The position numbers and the translations under genes are program-made. A model generated the notes under the pieces. The model had not been told where the DNA came from. It worked only from the letters and a program-made list of their open reading frames with translations, and did no database searches. From contig CAIUKV010000001.1 of NCBI GenBank assembly GCA_903899845.1, positions 1 to 38,952 of the forward strand: a stretch of DNA of 38,952 bases. Direction: 5' to 3'. Positions within the stretch are counted from its first letter, which is position 1. Each line of letters opens with the position of its first letter. This document shows, in pieces, positions 16,953-25,698 of this stretch. The DNA is from an uncultured Actinomycetes bacterium. GTDB taxonomy: Bacteria; Actinomycetota; Acidimicrobiia; IMCC26256; PALSA-555.

Positions 16953-17300
16953 TCAGGCCCAGCCCAGCTCCTCGAGCCGGTCGTCGTCGATGCCGAAGTG
17001 GTGGGCGATCTCGTGCAGCACCGTGACGCGGACCTGGGCCGCGAGGTCCCGGCGGTCCCGGGCCCCGGCGCACAGCGGCCCCCGGAAGACGGTGATGACG
17101 TCGGGCAGCACGCCGCTGTAGTCGAGCGGGCTCCGCTCCGTGAGCGGGACGCCCTGGTAGAGGCCGAGCAGATCCTCGTCGGGCCAGTCCTCGACCACCA
17201 CCGCCACGTTGTCGATCGCGACCGCGATCGACTCGGGCAGCTCGTCGAGCGCGTCGGCGACCATGGCCTCGAACTCGTCCTCGGTGGCGTCGTAGGGCAC
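16953..17300 (-). CDS. Small zincin-like metallopeptidase
   Basis: 115 residues with VLHEIAHHFGIDDDRLEELG near the C-terminus: the HExxHxxGxxD zinc motif of the Zincin_1 (formerly DUF1025) family of minimal bacterial metalloprotease folds. Family features include an acidic N-terminus and VAVVVEDWPDEDLLGLYQGVPL ahead of the motif. No signal peptide, so probably cytoplasmic; substrate unknown. The GTG start at 17300 is 11 bases after the mtnA stop. Confidence 0.88.
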   Translation of the reverse strand: MPYDATEDEFEAMVADALDELPESIAVAIDNVAVVVEDWPDEDLLGLYQGVPLTERSPLDYSGVLPDVITVFRGPLCAGARDRRDLAAQVRVTVLHEIAHHFGIDDDRLEELGWA

Positions 17301-17311
17301 CGGACGTCCGC

Positions 17312-18346
17312 TCAGGCGCGGCCGGCGAGGCGCTGGAGCCTCGCCGCGGTCGGACGGGTGATCACACCCCGCTCGGTGACGATCGCGTGGACGAGCGCGG
17401 CCGGGGTCACGTCGAAGGCGGGGTTGTGCACCTCGGTGCCCGGCGGGGCGACGCGGACACCGGCGACGGTCGTGACCTCGTCGGCCGCGCGCGCCTCGAT
17501 GCCGATCGCCGCGCCGTCGGGGGTGTCGAGGTCGACGGTGGTCCACGGTGCGGCGACCACGAGGGGGATCCCGTGGTGACGGGCGAGCACCGCGAGCGAA
17601 TAGGTGCCGATCTTGTTTGCGACGTCGCCGTTGGCCGCGATGCGATCGGCGCCGACCACCACCAGGTCCACCGCGCCGGCGGCCATCAGGCTCCCTGCGG
17701 CGCCGTCGACCACGAGGCGGTGCGGGACGCCCAGGCGCCCGAGCTCCCACGCGGTGAGGCGTGCCCCCTGGAGGACGGGCCGGGTCTCGTCGACCCACAC
17801 CGCGGGGCGCCGCCCGGCCTCGTGGGCCGCCCGGACCACCCCGACGGCGGTGCCGTAGCCCACGCAGGCCAGGGCCCCGGCGTTGCAGTGGGTGAGGACG
17901 CGGCCGTCCACGGGGACCAGTGCCGCGCCGAGCCGACCCAGGGTGCGGTTGGCGTCGACGTCGGCGGCGGCGTACGCACGCGCGGCGGCGAGCGCGGCCG
18001 GGGCGCCCCCCGCCTCGAAGGCGGCGAGGGCCGCGTCCACCCCGTGGGCCAGGTTCACCGCGGTCGGCCGGGCGGCCCGCAGGCGGGCGGCGTCGCGGCG
18101 CACGGCGGCCGGGGTCGGACGGACCGCGGCGGCGAGGGCGACCCCGTACGCTCCGGTCGCCCCCAGGGCGGGCGCGCCCCGCACGGCCAGGGACGTGATC
18201 GCGCCGACGAGCTCGGCGACCGTCGCGCACTCGACGAAGCGCAGCCGGCCGGGCAGCGCCCGCTGGTCGATCAGGCGGACGCGCCCGGCCCGCCACGCGA
18301 CGGTCGGGGGGATCGGATCGGTCCGGCGCCCGCCCACGGACGGCAC
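17312..18346 (-). CDS. mtnA: Methylthioribose-1-phosphate isomerase
   Basis: Converts 5-methylthioribose-1-phosphate to methylthioribulose-1-phosphate in methionine salvage. 344 residues with RGAPALGATGAYG, the catalytic cysteine segment THCNAGALA, the catalytic aspartate segment VVVGADRIAANGDVANKIGTY, and EVHNPAFDVTP, all hallmarks of MtnA versus eIF2B subunits. GTG at 18346 is chosen as first suitable start after the ahcY stop; GTG at 18337 is equally possible, and neither has a clear ribosome binding site. The other salvage genes are not in the window. It follows ahcY by 29 bases. Confidence 0.92.
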   Translation of the reverse strand: MPSVGGRRTDPIPPTVAWRAGRVRLIDQRALPGRLRFVECATVAELVGAITSLAVRGAPALGATGAYGVALAAAVRPTPAAVRRDAARLRAARPTAVNLAHGVDAALAAFEAGGAPAALAAARAYAAADVDANRTLGRLGAALVPVDGRVLTHCNAGALACVGYGTAVGVVRAAHEAGRRPAVWVDETRPVLQGARLTAWELGRLGVPHRLVVDGAAGSLMAAGAVDLVVVGADRIAANGDVANKIGTYSLAVLARHHGIPLVVAAPWTTVDLDTPDGAAIGIEARAADEVTTVAGVRVAPPGTEVHNPAFDVTPAALVHAIVTERGVITRPTAARLQRLAGRA

Positions 18347-18375
18347 GGCGAGCGGGCGCGCGGACCGGTCGCGGA

Positions 18376-19830
18376 TCAGTACCGGTAGTGGTCCGGCTTG
18401 TAGGGGCCGTGCACCGGGATCCCGAGGTACGAGGACTGCTCCTCGGAGAGCTCGGTGAGCTGCACGCCGAGCTTCTCGAGGTGCAGGCGCGCGACCTCCT
18501 CGTCGAGGTGCTTGGGCAGCGTGTACACCTTGTGCTCGTAGAAGTCGTGGTGCGTGAACAGCTCGATCTGGGCGATCACCTGGTTGGTGAAGCTGTTCGA
18601 CATCACGAAGCTCGGGTGCCCGGTCGCGCAGCCCAGGTTGAGCAGACGGCCCTCGGCGAGCACGATGACCGAGTGGGCCGGGCGGCCGTCGGCGGCCGGG
18701 AACCGCCACTCGTCGACCTGGGGCTTGATCTCGATGCGCTCGATCCCCGGCGTCGCCGCCAGGCCGCCCATGTCGATCTCGTTGTCGAAGTGGCCGATGT
18801 TCCCGACGATCGCGTTGTGCTTCATCCGGGCCATGTGGTCCACCGTGATGACCTGGTGGTTGCCCGTGGCGGTGATGAAGATGTCGGCGGTCTCGACCAC
18901 GTCCTCGACCCGGAGGACCTGGTAGCCCTCCATGGCCGCCTGCAACGCGCAGATCGGGTCGATCTCGGTGACGACGACCCGGGAGCCCTGGCCCTTGAGC
19001 GCCTGGGCGCAGCCCTTGCCGACGTCGCCGTAGCCGCAGACCACGGCGACCTTGCCGGCGAGCATGACGTCGGTGGCCCGGGCGATGCCGTCGACGAGCG
19101 AGTGCCGGCCGCCGTAGAGGTTGTCGAACTTCGACTTGGTGACCGAGTCGTTGACGTTGATGGCCGGGAACAGCAGCGAACCCTCGCTCTGCATCTGGTA
19201 CAGCCGGTGGACGCCGGTGGTGGTCTCCTCGGTGACGCCCTTGATCCCGGCGGCGATCCGGTGCCAGGTCTGGGGGTCCTCGGCGAACACCCGCCGCATC
19301 ATGGCCAGGCACTCCTGCCAGTCCTCGGTGTCGGCGTCGGTGGCCTCGGGCACCGCGCCGTCGCGCTCCCAGACCACCCCCTTGTGCACCACGAGCGTGG
19401 CGTCACCACCGTCGTCGAGGATCATGTTCGGGCCACCGCCGTCGGGCCAGCGCAGCGCCTTCTCGGTGCACCACCAGTACTCCTCGAGCGTCTCGCCCTT
19501 CCAGGCGAACACCGGGATCCCCTTCACCGCGAGCGCGGCCGCGGCGTGGTCCTGGGTGGAGAAGATGTTGCACGACGCCCACCGGACCTCGGCGCCGAGG
19601 TCGACGAGCGTCTCGATCAGCACCGCGGTCTGGATGGTCATGTGGAGCGAGCCGGTGATCCGCGCGCCGGCGAGCGGGGCCGAGCCCCGGTACCGGTCGC
19701 GGAGGGCCATGAGGCCGGGCATCTCGTGCTCGGCGAGCTCGATCTCCTTGCGGCCGAAGTCGGCGAGGGAGAGGTCGGCGACCTTGAAGTCGTCGGTGGA
19801 GACCGGACGGGAGGCGTCGGTCGTGGTCAT
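18376..19830 (-). CDS. ahcY: Adenosylhomocysteinase
   Basis: NAD-dependent hydrolysis of S-adenosylhomocysteine to adenosine and homocysteine, relieving methyltransferase product inhibition. 484 residues: substrate-domain motifs [15 protein letters not shown] and [17 protein letters not shown]-binding [16 protein letters not shown] (GxGxxG at 266-273), and the dimer-stabilising C-terminal KPDHYRY. A roughly 40-residue insertion around 150-195 is the one seen in mycobacterial and plant enzymes. ATG at 19830 with GGAGGA four bases upstream. Preceded by a long structured leader. Confidence 0.97.
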   Translation of the reverse strand: MTTTDASRPVSTDDFKVADLSLADFGRKEIELAEHEMPGLMALRDRYRGSAPLAGARITGSLHMTIQTAVLIETLVDLGAEVRWASCNIFSTQDHAAAALAVKGIPVFAWKGETLEEYWWCTEKALRWPDGGGPNMILDDGGDATLVVHKGVVWERDGAVPEATDADTEDWQECLAMMRRVFAEDPQTWHRIAAGIKGVTEETTTGVHRLYQMQSEGSLLFPAINVNDSVTKSKFDNLYGGRHSLVDGIARATDVMLAGKVAVVCGYGDVGKGCAQALKGQGSRVVVTEIDPICALQAAMEGYQVLRVEDVVETADIFITATGNHQVITVDHMARMKHNAIVGNIGHFDNEIDMGGLAATPGIERIEIKPQVDEWRFPAADGRPAHSVIVLAEGRLLNLGCATGHPSFVMSNSFTNQVIAQIELFTHHDFYEHKVYTLPKHLDEEVARLHLEKLGVQLTELSEEQSSYLGIPVHGPYKPDHYRY

Positions 19831-20016
19831 GGGGTCCTCCTGGGTCGGCGCCGCACGTCGCGGTCGCCGGTCGTGGATCGGGTCGGTCACGCCGGGGGGC
19901 ACGCACTCCCCAACCGTCGCCGCGCCGCTCGCCCGGGACCCGGGCGGGGCGGACCGAATCGCTTGGGGAGTCGGCCCGGATCACCGGGTGACAGCCGCGG
20001 GCGGCCCGACCGGTTC
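19831..20016 (-). promoter_or_regulatory. Candidate structured 5' leader of ahcY (possible riboswitch or operator region)
   Basis: 186 bases before ahcY with no coding content. On the RNA, ACUCCCCAA (19971-19963) can pair perfectly with UUGGGGAGU (19913-19905). Between them GCCCG/CGGGC (19945-19931) encloses the loop GGUCC. That loop is complementary to GGACC at 19837-19833, which overlaps the end of the ribosome binding site GGAGGA. An odd palindrome TCACC-G-GGTGA (19981-19991) lies upstream. It does not match the known SAH riboswitch consensus as I recall it. Structure and role are inferred from one sequence. Confidence 0.4.
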
Positions 20017-21090
20017 CTACTGTACCCGCCCCCCGCCCGCCTCCGGACCCCCGGTGGCGAGCTGGGCCTTGAGCTGGGCGATGGCGTCGATGGGACCGGG
20101 GTCCACGTCGTTGGCGAGGGCCAGGTAGACGCTGGTCCAGTCGCCCAGGTGCACGAGGTCGAGGACCTGGGCGAGGCGCCCGGTGCCGCGCGCGTCGACC
20201 GTGCACACCCGGGCGACCGTCTCCTCGACCAGGGCCCGGGTCGCCTCCGACCGGCGGTCGAGCTGCGGGTGCTCGCCGTCGTGGCGGAGCTCGACCAGCG
20301 TCAGCACCTGACGGGTGACGTCGCCGTGCTGGCCCCAGCCGCAGATCTCGTTGTGGTCGAGCTCGGGGTACTGGTTCCAGAACGCGGGCGCCTTGGCGTT
20401 CTCGTTGACCGACTGCTTCCAGCGCAGCGCCGCGGCGGCCCCGAGGGTCCCGTGGCCGTAGACGAGCGGGATGGTGCGGTCGATGCGCCGGGCCAGCTCC
20501 CGTGCCGGGTTCCGGGGCGCGGGCACGTCGGGGAGGCACTCGTCGCGGCGGCGCCCGAGCTGCACGACGGCCGCGTGGAGGTCGTCGTCGACGTCGGGCA
20601 GCAGACCGAGGTGTCCGAGCAGGACGCACACCGGGGCCAGGGCCGCGCCGAGCGCGAACCGGGGACCGGGGACCTCGGCCACGACCGGGAGGTGGACCAG
20701 GCCCCGGGCCTCACCCAGCGCGCCGAGCGCGCCTCCGCCCGCGACGGTGACCAGGTGCGCGCCCGAGGCCGCCGCGCCGGTGGCGAACTCCACGGTCTCC
20801 TCGGTGTCGCCCGAGCACGAGACCGCGACGACGAGCGACCGCGGCCCCACGAAGGCGGGGACCCCGTACCCCTTGGCGACGACCACCGGCACGGGCAGTC
20901 GGTCGCGTCCCACGGCGGCGACGAGGTCGCCCACGATCCCCGAGCCGCCCATGCCCGCGACGACCACGTGGTCGACGGCCTCGGGCCCCGCGAGCCCGGC
21001 GACCCGGGCCGTCGCGGCGGCGTGGGCGGCGGCGAGCTGCTCCGGGGCACCCCGGAGCGCGTCGAGGACCCCGAGCGAGTCGAGCGTCAT
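20017..21090 (-). CDS. Bifunctional phosphoglucose/phosphomannose isomerase (SIS domains)
   Basis: 357 residues with a first SIS domain (VVAGMGGSGIVGDLV, SCSGDTEETVE) and a C-terminal second SIS/PGI-PMI domain carrying KQSVNENAKAPAFWNQYPELDHNEICGW (catalytic Glu and His) and GDWTSVYLALANDVDPGPIDAI. These are the signature regions of the archaeal/actinobacterial PGI/PMI family. It supplies fructose-6-P/mannose-6-P interconversion and fits with the phosphomannomutase two genes upstream. ATG start 30 bases after the Trm112-like gene. Confidence 0.92.
   Translation of the reverse strand: MTLDSLGVLDALRGAPEQLAAAHAAATARVAGLAGPEAVDHVVVAGMGGSGIVGDLVAAVGRDRLPVPVVVAKGYGVPAFVGPRSLVVAVSCSGDTEETVEFATGAAASGAHLVTVAGGGALGALGEARGLVHLPVVAEVPGPRFALGAALAPVCVLLGHLGLLPDVDDDLHAAVVQLGRRRDECLPDVPAPRNPARELARRIDRTIPLVYGHGTLGAAAALRWKQSVNENAKAPAFWNQYPELDHNEICGWGQHGDVTRQVLTLVELRHDGEHPQLDRRSEATRALVEETVARVCTVDARGTGRLAQVLDLVHLGDWTSVYLALANDVDPGPIDAIAQLKAQLATGGPEAGGGRVQ
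20019..20024 (-). promoter_or_regulatory. ahcY: Possible -10 box (TACAGT) of ahcY
   Basis: TACAGT overlaps the TAG stop codon of the upstream isomerase gene. Transcription from about 20012 would give a leader of about 180 bases before ahcY. No clear -35 box. Confidence 0.4.
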
Positions 21091-21120
21091 CGGGAGCCCG
21101 CGCGGCCGGCCGGGGTCACG

Positions 21121-21357
21121 TCAGGACCCGGAGGTCAAGGCGATGCCCTCGGCCTCGGCCTTGGCGAGGAGCCGGGCGTGCTCGGCGTCGTCGACCGCCT
21201 CGGCCTCCTCGACCAGCATGATCGGGATGTCGTCGCGGACGACGTAGCGCCGGTGGAGCCGGGGGTTGTAGAGCGCGGCCTCGTCGGCGAAGTAGAGGAG
21301 CGGGCCCTTGTCCTCGGGGCAGGCGAGGATCTCGAGCAGTCGGGCGTCGAGGGTCAT
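21121..21357 (-). CDS. Trm112-like zinc-ribbon-type small protein
   Basis: 78 residues starting MTLDARLLEILACPEDKGPLLYF, the N-terminal pattern of the Trm112p/YcaR family, and containing YVVRDDIPIMLVEEAE, its C-terminal half. Only one cysteine of the first CP-x-C pair is retained (CPEDKG), so it probably does not bind zinc, as in many bacterial members. In mannose-metabolism clusters of actinobacteria a protein of this family sits between phosphomannomutase and the isomerase. Function unknown. Confidence 0.85.
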   Translation of the reverse strand: MTLDARLLEILACPEDKGPLLYFADEAALYNPRLHRRYVVRDDIPIMLVEEAEAVDDAEHARLLAKAEAEGIALTSGS

Positions 21358-21385
21358 GGGGTCTCCAGTCGTCGGGGTTCGCGGG

Positions 21386-22750
21386 TCACGGCGCGCCGCG
21401 CCGCACGAGGTCGAGCACCTCGTCGGTCCGGGCGGCGCACTCCTCGGGGGTGGCCGCCTCGACGTTGCAGCGGAGGAGCGGCTCGGTGTTGCTCGGCCGG
21501 AGGTTGAACCACCAGTCGTCGAACTCGACCGTCAGCCCGTCGAGGCGGTCCTGGCGGGCCCCGGCGTAGGCCCGGGCCACGGCCTCGATGACGGCGTCGG
21601 GGTCCTCGACCCGGGAGTTGACCTCGCCCGACGCCGCGTAGCGGTCGTAGGGGGCCCGGAACTCCGACAGCGGCACGCCCGCCTTCGAGAGCTCGGCCAG
21701 CACGATCATGGCCGCGATGATCCCGGAGTCGGCCCGCCAGTTGTCGCGGAAGTAGTAGTGCGCCGAGTGCTCGCCACCGAACACGGCGTCGGTCTCGGCC
21801 ATGACCGCCTTGATGAAGGAGTGCCCGACGCGGGTGCGCACCGGTACGCCCCCTGCCTCGCGGACGATCTCGGGCACGGCCCGCGAGCAGATGCAGTTGT
21901 GCACGACCGTCCCCCCCGGCGATGCCGCGAGGAGCGCGCGGGCGAGGATCGCGGTGGTCGTGGACCCCGAGACCGGTACGGCCCGGTCGTCGACGAGGAA
22001 CACCCGGTCGGCGTCGCCGTCGAAGGCCAGACCGACGTCGGCGCCCGCGGCGGTGACCGCCTGCTGGAGGTCGACGAGGTTCTCGGGCTCCATCGGGTTC
22101 GCGGGGTGGTTCGGGAACGTCCCGTCGAGCTCGGCGAACAGCATCGACAGCTCGAACGGCAGCCCCGAGAACACCGCCGGGACGATCAGGCCGCCGACGC
22201 CGTTCGCGGTGTCGGTCACCACCCGCAGCGGGGCGAGCGACCCGACGTCGACGAAGGAGTGGACGTGCTCCACGAAGGCGGGGAGCAGGTCGCGACGCTC
22301 GGCCCGGCCCGGCTCGGCCGTCCGCTCGAGGAGGCCCTCGGCGACCATGGCCTTGATCCGCAGGAGGCCGGTCTCCTCGCCCACCGGCGCCGCCCCGGCC
22401 CGGCAGAGCTTGATCCCGTTGTACTGGGCCGGGTTGTGGCTCGCGGTGAACATCGCCGCCGGGGCGTCGAGGCGACCCGAGGCGAAGTAGACGAGATCGG
22501 TCGAGGCGAGCCCGAGGTCGACCACGTCGGCGCCGGCGGTGCACGCGCCCTCGACGAACGCCGCGGCGAGGGGCTCCGAGGAGGGGCGGGCGTCCCGTCC
22601 CACCAGCACGGTCGGGGCGCCCGTGAACGCGACGAAGGCGTTGCCCACGAGGCGGGCCACCGACTCGTCGATCTGGTCGGGGTGGATGCCCCGGATGTCG
22701 TACGCCTTGAAGATGGCGTCGAGGTGCTCGGACGACGGCGCAGCGGCCAT
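21386..22750 (-). CDS. manB: Phosphomannomutase/phosphoglucomutase
   Basis: Interconverts hexose 6- and 1-phosphates, giving mannose-1-P for GDP-mannose. 454 residues of the alpha-D-phosphohexomutase family: metal/substrate motif IFKAYDIRG at the N-terminus, phosphoserine loop TASHNPAQYNG, metal loop FDGDADRVF, sugar-binding GEHSAHYYF, and C-terminal phosphate loop LRPSNTEPLLR. A TAGCAT box at 22871-22866, overlapping the stop of the upstream membrane-protein gene, could drive it with a leader of about 108 bases. Heads the run manB-Trm112-isomerase. Confidence 0.94.
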   Translation of the reverse strand: MAAAPSSEHLDAIFKAYDIRGIHPDQIDESVARLVGNAFVAFTGAPTVLVGRDARPSSEPLAAAFVEGACTAGADVVDLGLASTDLVYFASGRLDAPAAMFTASHNPAQYNGIKLCRAGAAPVGEETGLLRIKAMVAEGLLERTAEPGRAERRDLLPAFVEHVHSFVDVGSLAPLRVVTDTANGVGGLIVPAVFSGLPFELSMLFAELDGTFPNHPANPMEPENLVDLQQAVTAAGADVGLAFDGDADRVFLVDDRAVPVSGSTTTAILARALLAASPGGTVVHNCICSRAVPEIVREAGGVPVRTRVGHSFIKAVMAETDAVFGGEHSAHYYFRDNWRADSGIIAAMIVLAELSKAGVPLSEFRAPYDRYAASGEVNSRVEDPDAVIEAVARAYAGARQDRLDGLTVEFDDWWFNLRPSNTEPLLRCNVEAATPEECAARTDEVLDLVRRGAP

Positions 22751-22865
22751 GGCGCAGGACCCCGATGGAAGGCTTCCGGGCGACCGGAACGGACGGTGGC
22801 GAGACGGCGCACCCGCTCGCCGATCCCGGTGGACGACCCGGTGCCGCCGGGGCGCCGGGGACGAG

Positions 22866-22871
22866 ATGCTA
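22866..22871 (-). promoter_or_regulatory. Possible -10 box (TAGCAT) upstream of manB
   Basis: TAGCAT on the minus strand overlapping the TAG stop of the preceding membrane-protein gene; identical in sequence to the boxes before ftsH and the CPBP gene. No -35 box seen. The 118-base spacer to manB otherwise shows no clear structure. Confidence 0.35.
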
Positions 22872-25625
22872 CCCGTCGCCGGCCGCGCCGCGGGGGGTCG
22901 ATCGCCGTCCCCACACCACCAGCCCGGCCACCCCGGCCAGGCCCGCCAGCGAGGCCAGGCGCCCGAGCCAGTCGGCGGGGGTGGACCCGAACCGGAGGGT
23001 GACCTCCCGCCGGGTCGGCACCACCACCATGAAGTTGGGGGTGGCCCGGTACGGGCCGAGCGCGCCCTCGGCCTTCCAGTTGGGGAACCACGACACCTTG
23101 ACCAGGACGGGCTTGCCGACCTCGTCGACCCGGAAGCGCACGGACTCCTCGCCCACGCGCACGTCGCGCACCCGCACCGGCTCGATCGGCCGCCGGGCCA
23201 GGGTCAGCGCGGCGGCGCCGTCGGCCCGGCGCCAGCGGTCCGGCCCGGCGGCCACCACCGGGGCGTCGAGCTGCCCGGGGAACCACCACCACGGCACCGC
23301 GATCTGCTGCTCCCAGCCGTCGGGACCTCGGTCCACGCCCTCGGCCACGACGGGCTGGAAGGCCAGCCCCTCCACCAACGGCGCGTCGGCGACCCGGTAG
23401 ACGGTCCAGCCCTGCGGGTCGGCCCCGTCGCGGTCGGGGGTCGACACGAGGGGCGTCAGGCGCGCGTCGGCGGCGGCCTTGGCCTTCGTCGTGGGCGTGT
23501 GGGCGATGAAGTAGTCGACCCCGAGCGCCTGGAGCTGGCGCACGCCGAGGTCGAAGTCGTCCTGGGTCCGGTAGGGCACACCGCGGACCGGGTTGGAGTT
23601 CTGACCCGGGGCGACGAGCGCGGCGACCGTCTCGAAGTGGTACGGCGTGGTGGCCGACGCCTCGAAGTAGACCCCCTCCATCGAGGTGATCCGACCGTCG
23701 GTCCAGTACGGGATCAGCATCAGCGACAGCGGCGTGCCGTACTTGTCGAGCGACGGCCCCCCCTCCCACAGCGCCCGGCCGGGCGGCAGCGCCGCCAACG
23801 CGTCCATGAGCGCGCGGTACTCGGGCCACTGCTTGGCGAGGGCGACCCGGTTGCCGAACACGCAGCGGGCCACCCCGTCGTCGCCCACCGGCAGCGACGA
23901 CACGACGGGCAGCGCCACCCCGCCCGGCTCGGCCGTGGCCCCGGTGGAGCACGGCGCCACCGACGAGTCGGTCACCTCGTCGGCGACGTTCTCGTACCCG
24001 GTGAAGTTCCACTTCGCCCAGTAGGGCAGGAACGACTTCCGGTCGTCGAGGCCGGAGAGCGCGCCCACCGCGAGGAGGGCGGTCAACGCGAGCGTCACGA
24101 CCATGGCGGCGGCCCGCTGACCCACGGTCGGCGGTGGGGCCGGCGCCGGGCGCCACCAGTCCGCTGCGAGCCGGTCCCCCCGGGAGCGGGGACCGTCGGT
24201 CCCGGTGACGGGAAGGCCGTCGGTCCCGGCGAGGGATGCGGTCCGGGCGAGTCCGGCGTCCTCGTCGTACCGGCCGTACTCGTCGTACCGGCCGAACCCG
24301 TCGTCGCCGTCGTCCCCCTCGTCGCCGTCGTCGCCGTCAAACCCGTCGAACCCGTCGTTCGCGGCGACCCGGCGCTCGGCGGCGGCCCGCCACGCCCGGC
24401 CCGCGCCCCACCCGGCGCCCCGGACCAGCTCGGCGACCCCGACGGCCATGAGCAGGTGCATGCCGATGTACCAGAACGACAGCACCCGCAGGTTCCACAC
24501 GTGGGTGCCGAGGTCCGTCCAGAACCGGAACACCAGCCCGCAGGCCACGGTCAGCACCAGGACGACCAGGGTGGAGCGCCGCAGCCAGACAACCGCGGCG
24601 ACGACCGCCACCGCGATCAGCAGCCCGGCGCCCCAGCGGTACGGCGCCCACGACGCCGGCGCGAAGAAGTACGACGGGAACAGGTACGCACCGAAGCCCT
24701 GACCCTCGGGCGGATCGACCCCGATCGGCCCGTAGCGCATGTCGGTGGTGACCGAGAGCGTGCTCAGCAGGGGCACCACCCACACGGCGCTCAACGCCAC
24801 GCCGACGGTGCCGATGGCGGCCGCCCGGGTGAACGACCGGACCGGGCGGTGGAAGGCCCAGACGACGAGGGCCCCGACGCCCGCGAACACCCCGACGACG
24901 AGGTGGCTCGTCAGGCACAGCCCCAGCAGCACCGCGGGCAGCCACAGATGGCGTCCGGTGCGCAACGCGATCGCGAGCGTGCCGAGGAAGAACAGGGCGA
25001 GGGCGATCGCGAGCGTGAACGAGAACTCCCCCGCCAACGTGCTGGCGAGGGTGCCTCCCATGATCCGCTGGTTGAAGGCGATGGCCTGGGCCGCCGGGGT
25101 GGTGCCGGGGTCGCCGGTGAAGTACAGGAAGGCGGTGGCGGCGACCGCGAAGGCGGCCGGCGTGGGGTTGGGGGCCCGCAGGCCCCGGGCGAACACGTAG
25201 GCGCCGAGGGGGACGAGCACCGGGCCGAGCGCCACGACCAGCTTGAACGCGACGTTGTAGGGCATCACGAGGTCGAGGCCGACCACCGTCAGCGCCGGGA
25301 CGGGGAAGTAGAAGCGCCCGGCCGGGAACCCGGCGTAGAAGTCGGGGGACCAGCCCGAGAGCCGCCACGGCAGGAGGTGGTCGCGCAGGTAGGCCGGCCA
25401 CCAGACGTGGGCACCGAGGTCGCCGCCGTTGGGGGTCGTGTCGCGCAGGAGGAGGCCGGGCTCGAGCAGGACCGCCACGAGCGCCGCGCAGGCCACCGCG
25501 ACCACGAGCCCGAGCCAGTCGTCGAGGCGCCACCACCACCCGGGCGCCGGACGGAGGCGCCGCCGGACCCCGCCGGGCGGCGGGTCCGGATCGGGGCGGA
25601 CGTCGAGCCCGGTGGCGGTCGGCAC
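22869..25625 (-). CDS. Large polytopic membrane protein, 6-pyruvoyl-tetrahydropterin-synthase-related type
   Basis: 918 residues. The N-terminal half has about ten hydrophobic helices with the early extracytoplasmic segment DTTPNGGDLGAHVWWPAYLRDHLLPWRLSGWSPDFYAG, typical of PTPS-related/GT-C-like membrane proteins that may act in surface glycan assembly. An acidic low-complexity insert (FDGFDGDDGDEGDDGDDG and RYDEYGRYDE, coded at about 24220-24360) precedes a further helix. The C-terminal ~350 residues are a probable extracytoplasmic domain ending with a last helix (DWLGRLASLAGLAGVAGLVVWG). GTG start; GAGACT ends seven bases upstream, a weak leaderless-like arrangement. Function is unproven. 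Confidence 0.8.
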   Translation of the reverse strand: MPTATGLDVRPDPDPPPGGVRRRLRPAPGWWWRLDDWLGLVVAVACAALVAVLLEPGLLLRDTTPNGGDLGAHVWWPAYLRDHLLPWRLSGWSPDFYAGFPAGRFYFPVPALTVVGLDLVMPYNVAFKLVVALGPVLVPLGAYVFARGLRAPNPTPAAFAVAATAFLYFTGDPGTTPAAQAIAFNQRIMGGTLASTLAGEFSFTLAIALALFFLGTLAIALRTGRHLWLPAVLLGLCLTSHLVVGVFAGVGALVVWAFHRPVRSFTRAAAIGTVGVALSAVWVVPLLSTLSVTTDMRYGPIGVDPPEGQGFGAYLFPSYFFAPASWAPYRWGAGLLIAVAVVAAVVWLRRSTLVVLVLTVACGLVFRFWTDLGTHVWNLRVLSFWYIGMHLLMAVGVAELVRGAGWGAGRAWRAAAERRVAANDGFDGFDGDDGDEGDDGDDGFGRYDEYGRYDEDAGLARTASLAGTDGLPVTGTDGPRSRGDRLAADWWRPAPAPPPTVGQRAAAMVVTLALTALLAVGALSGLDDRKSFLPYWAKWNFTGYENVADEVTDSSVAPCSTGATAEPGGVALPVVSSLPVGDDGVARCVFGNRVALAKQWPEYRALMDALAALPPGRALWEGGPSLDKYGTPLSLMLIPYWTDGRITSMEGVYFEASATTPYHFETVAALVAPGQNSNPVRGVPYRTQDDFDLGVRQLQALGVDYFIAHTPTTKAKAAADARLTPLVSTPDRDGADPQGWTVYRVADAPLVEGLAFQPVVAEGVDRGPDGWEQQIAVPWWWFPGQLDAPVVAAGPDRWRRADGAAALTLARRPIEPVRVRDVRVGEESVRFRVDEVGKPVLVKVSWFPNWKAEGALGPYRATPNFMVVVPTRREVTLRFGSTPADWLGRLASLAGLAGVAGLVVWGRRSTPRGAAGDG

Positions 25626-25698
25626 GGACCGCAGTCTCGCAGGGCGGAGGTCCCGGACCGCCGCGGGACCCGGTCACGGGCGCCCGGCGCCGGGCGGG

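Noticed and set aside
19831-20016. Classic SAH riboswitch
   Set aside because: I cannot find the conserved core of that family as I know it; the structure seen here is different, so it is listed only as a candidate leader.
20019-20024. Leaderless start for ahcY from the TACAGT box
   Set aside because: The box is about 190 bases from the ATG, and ahcY has a strong ribosome binding site.
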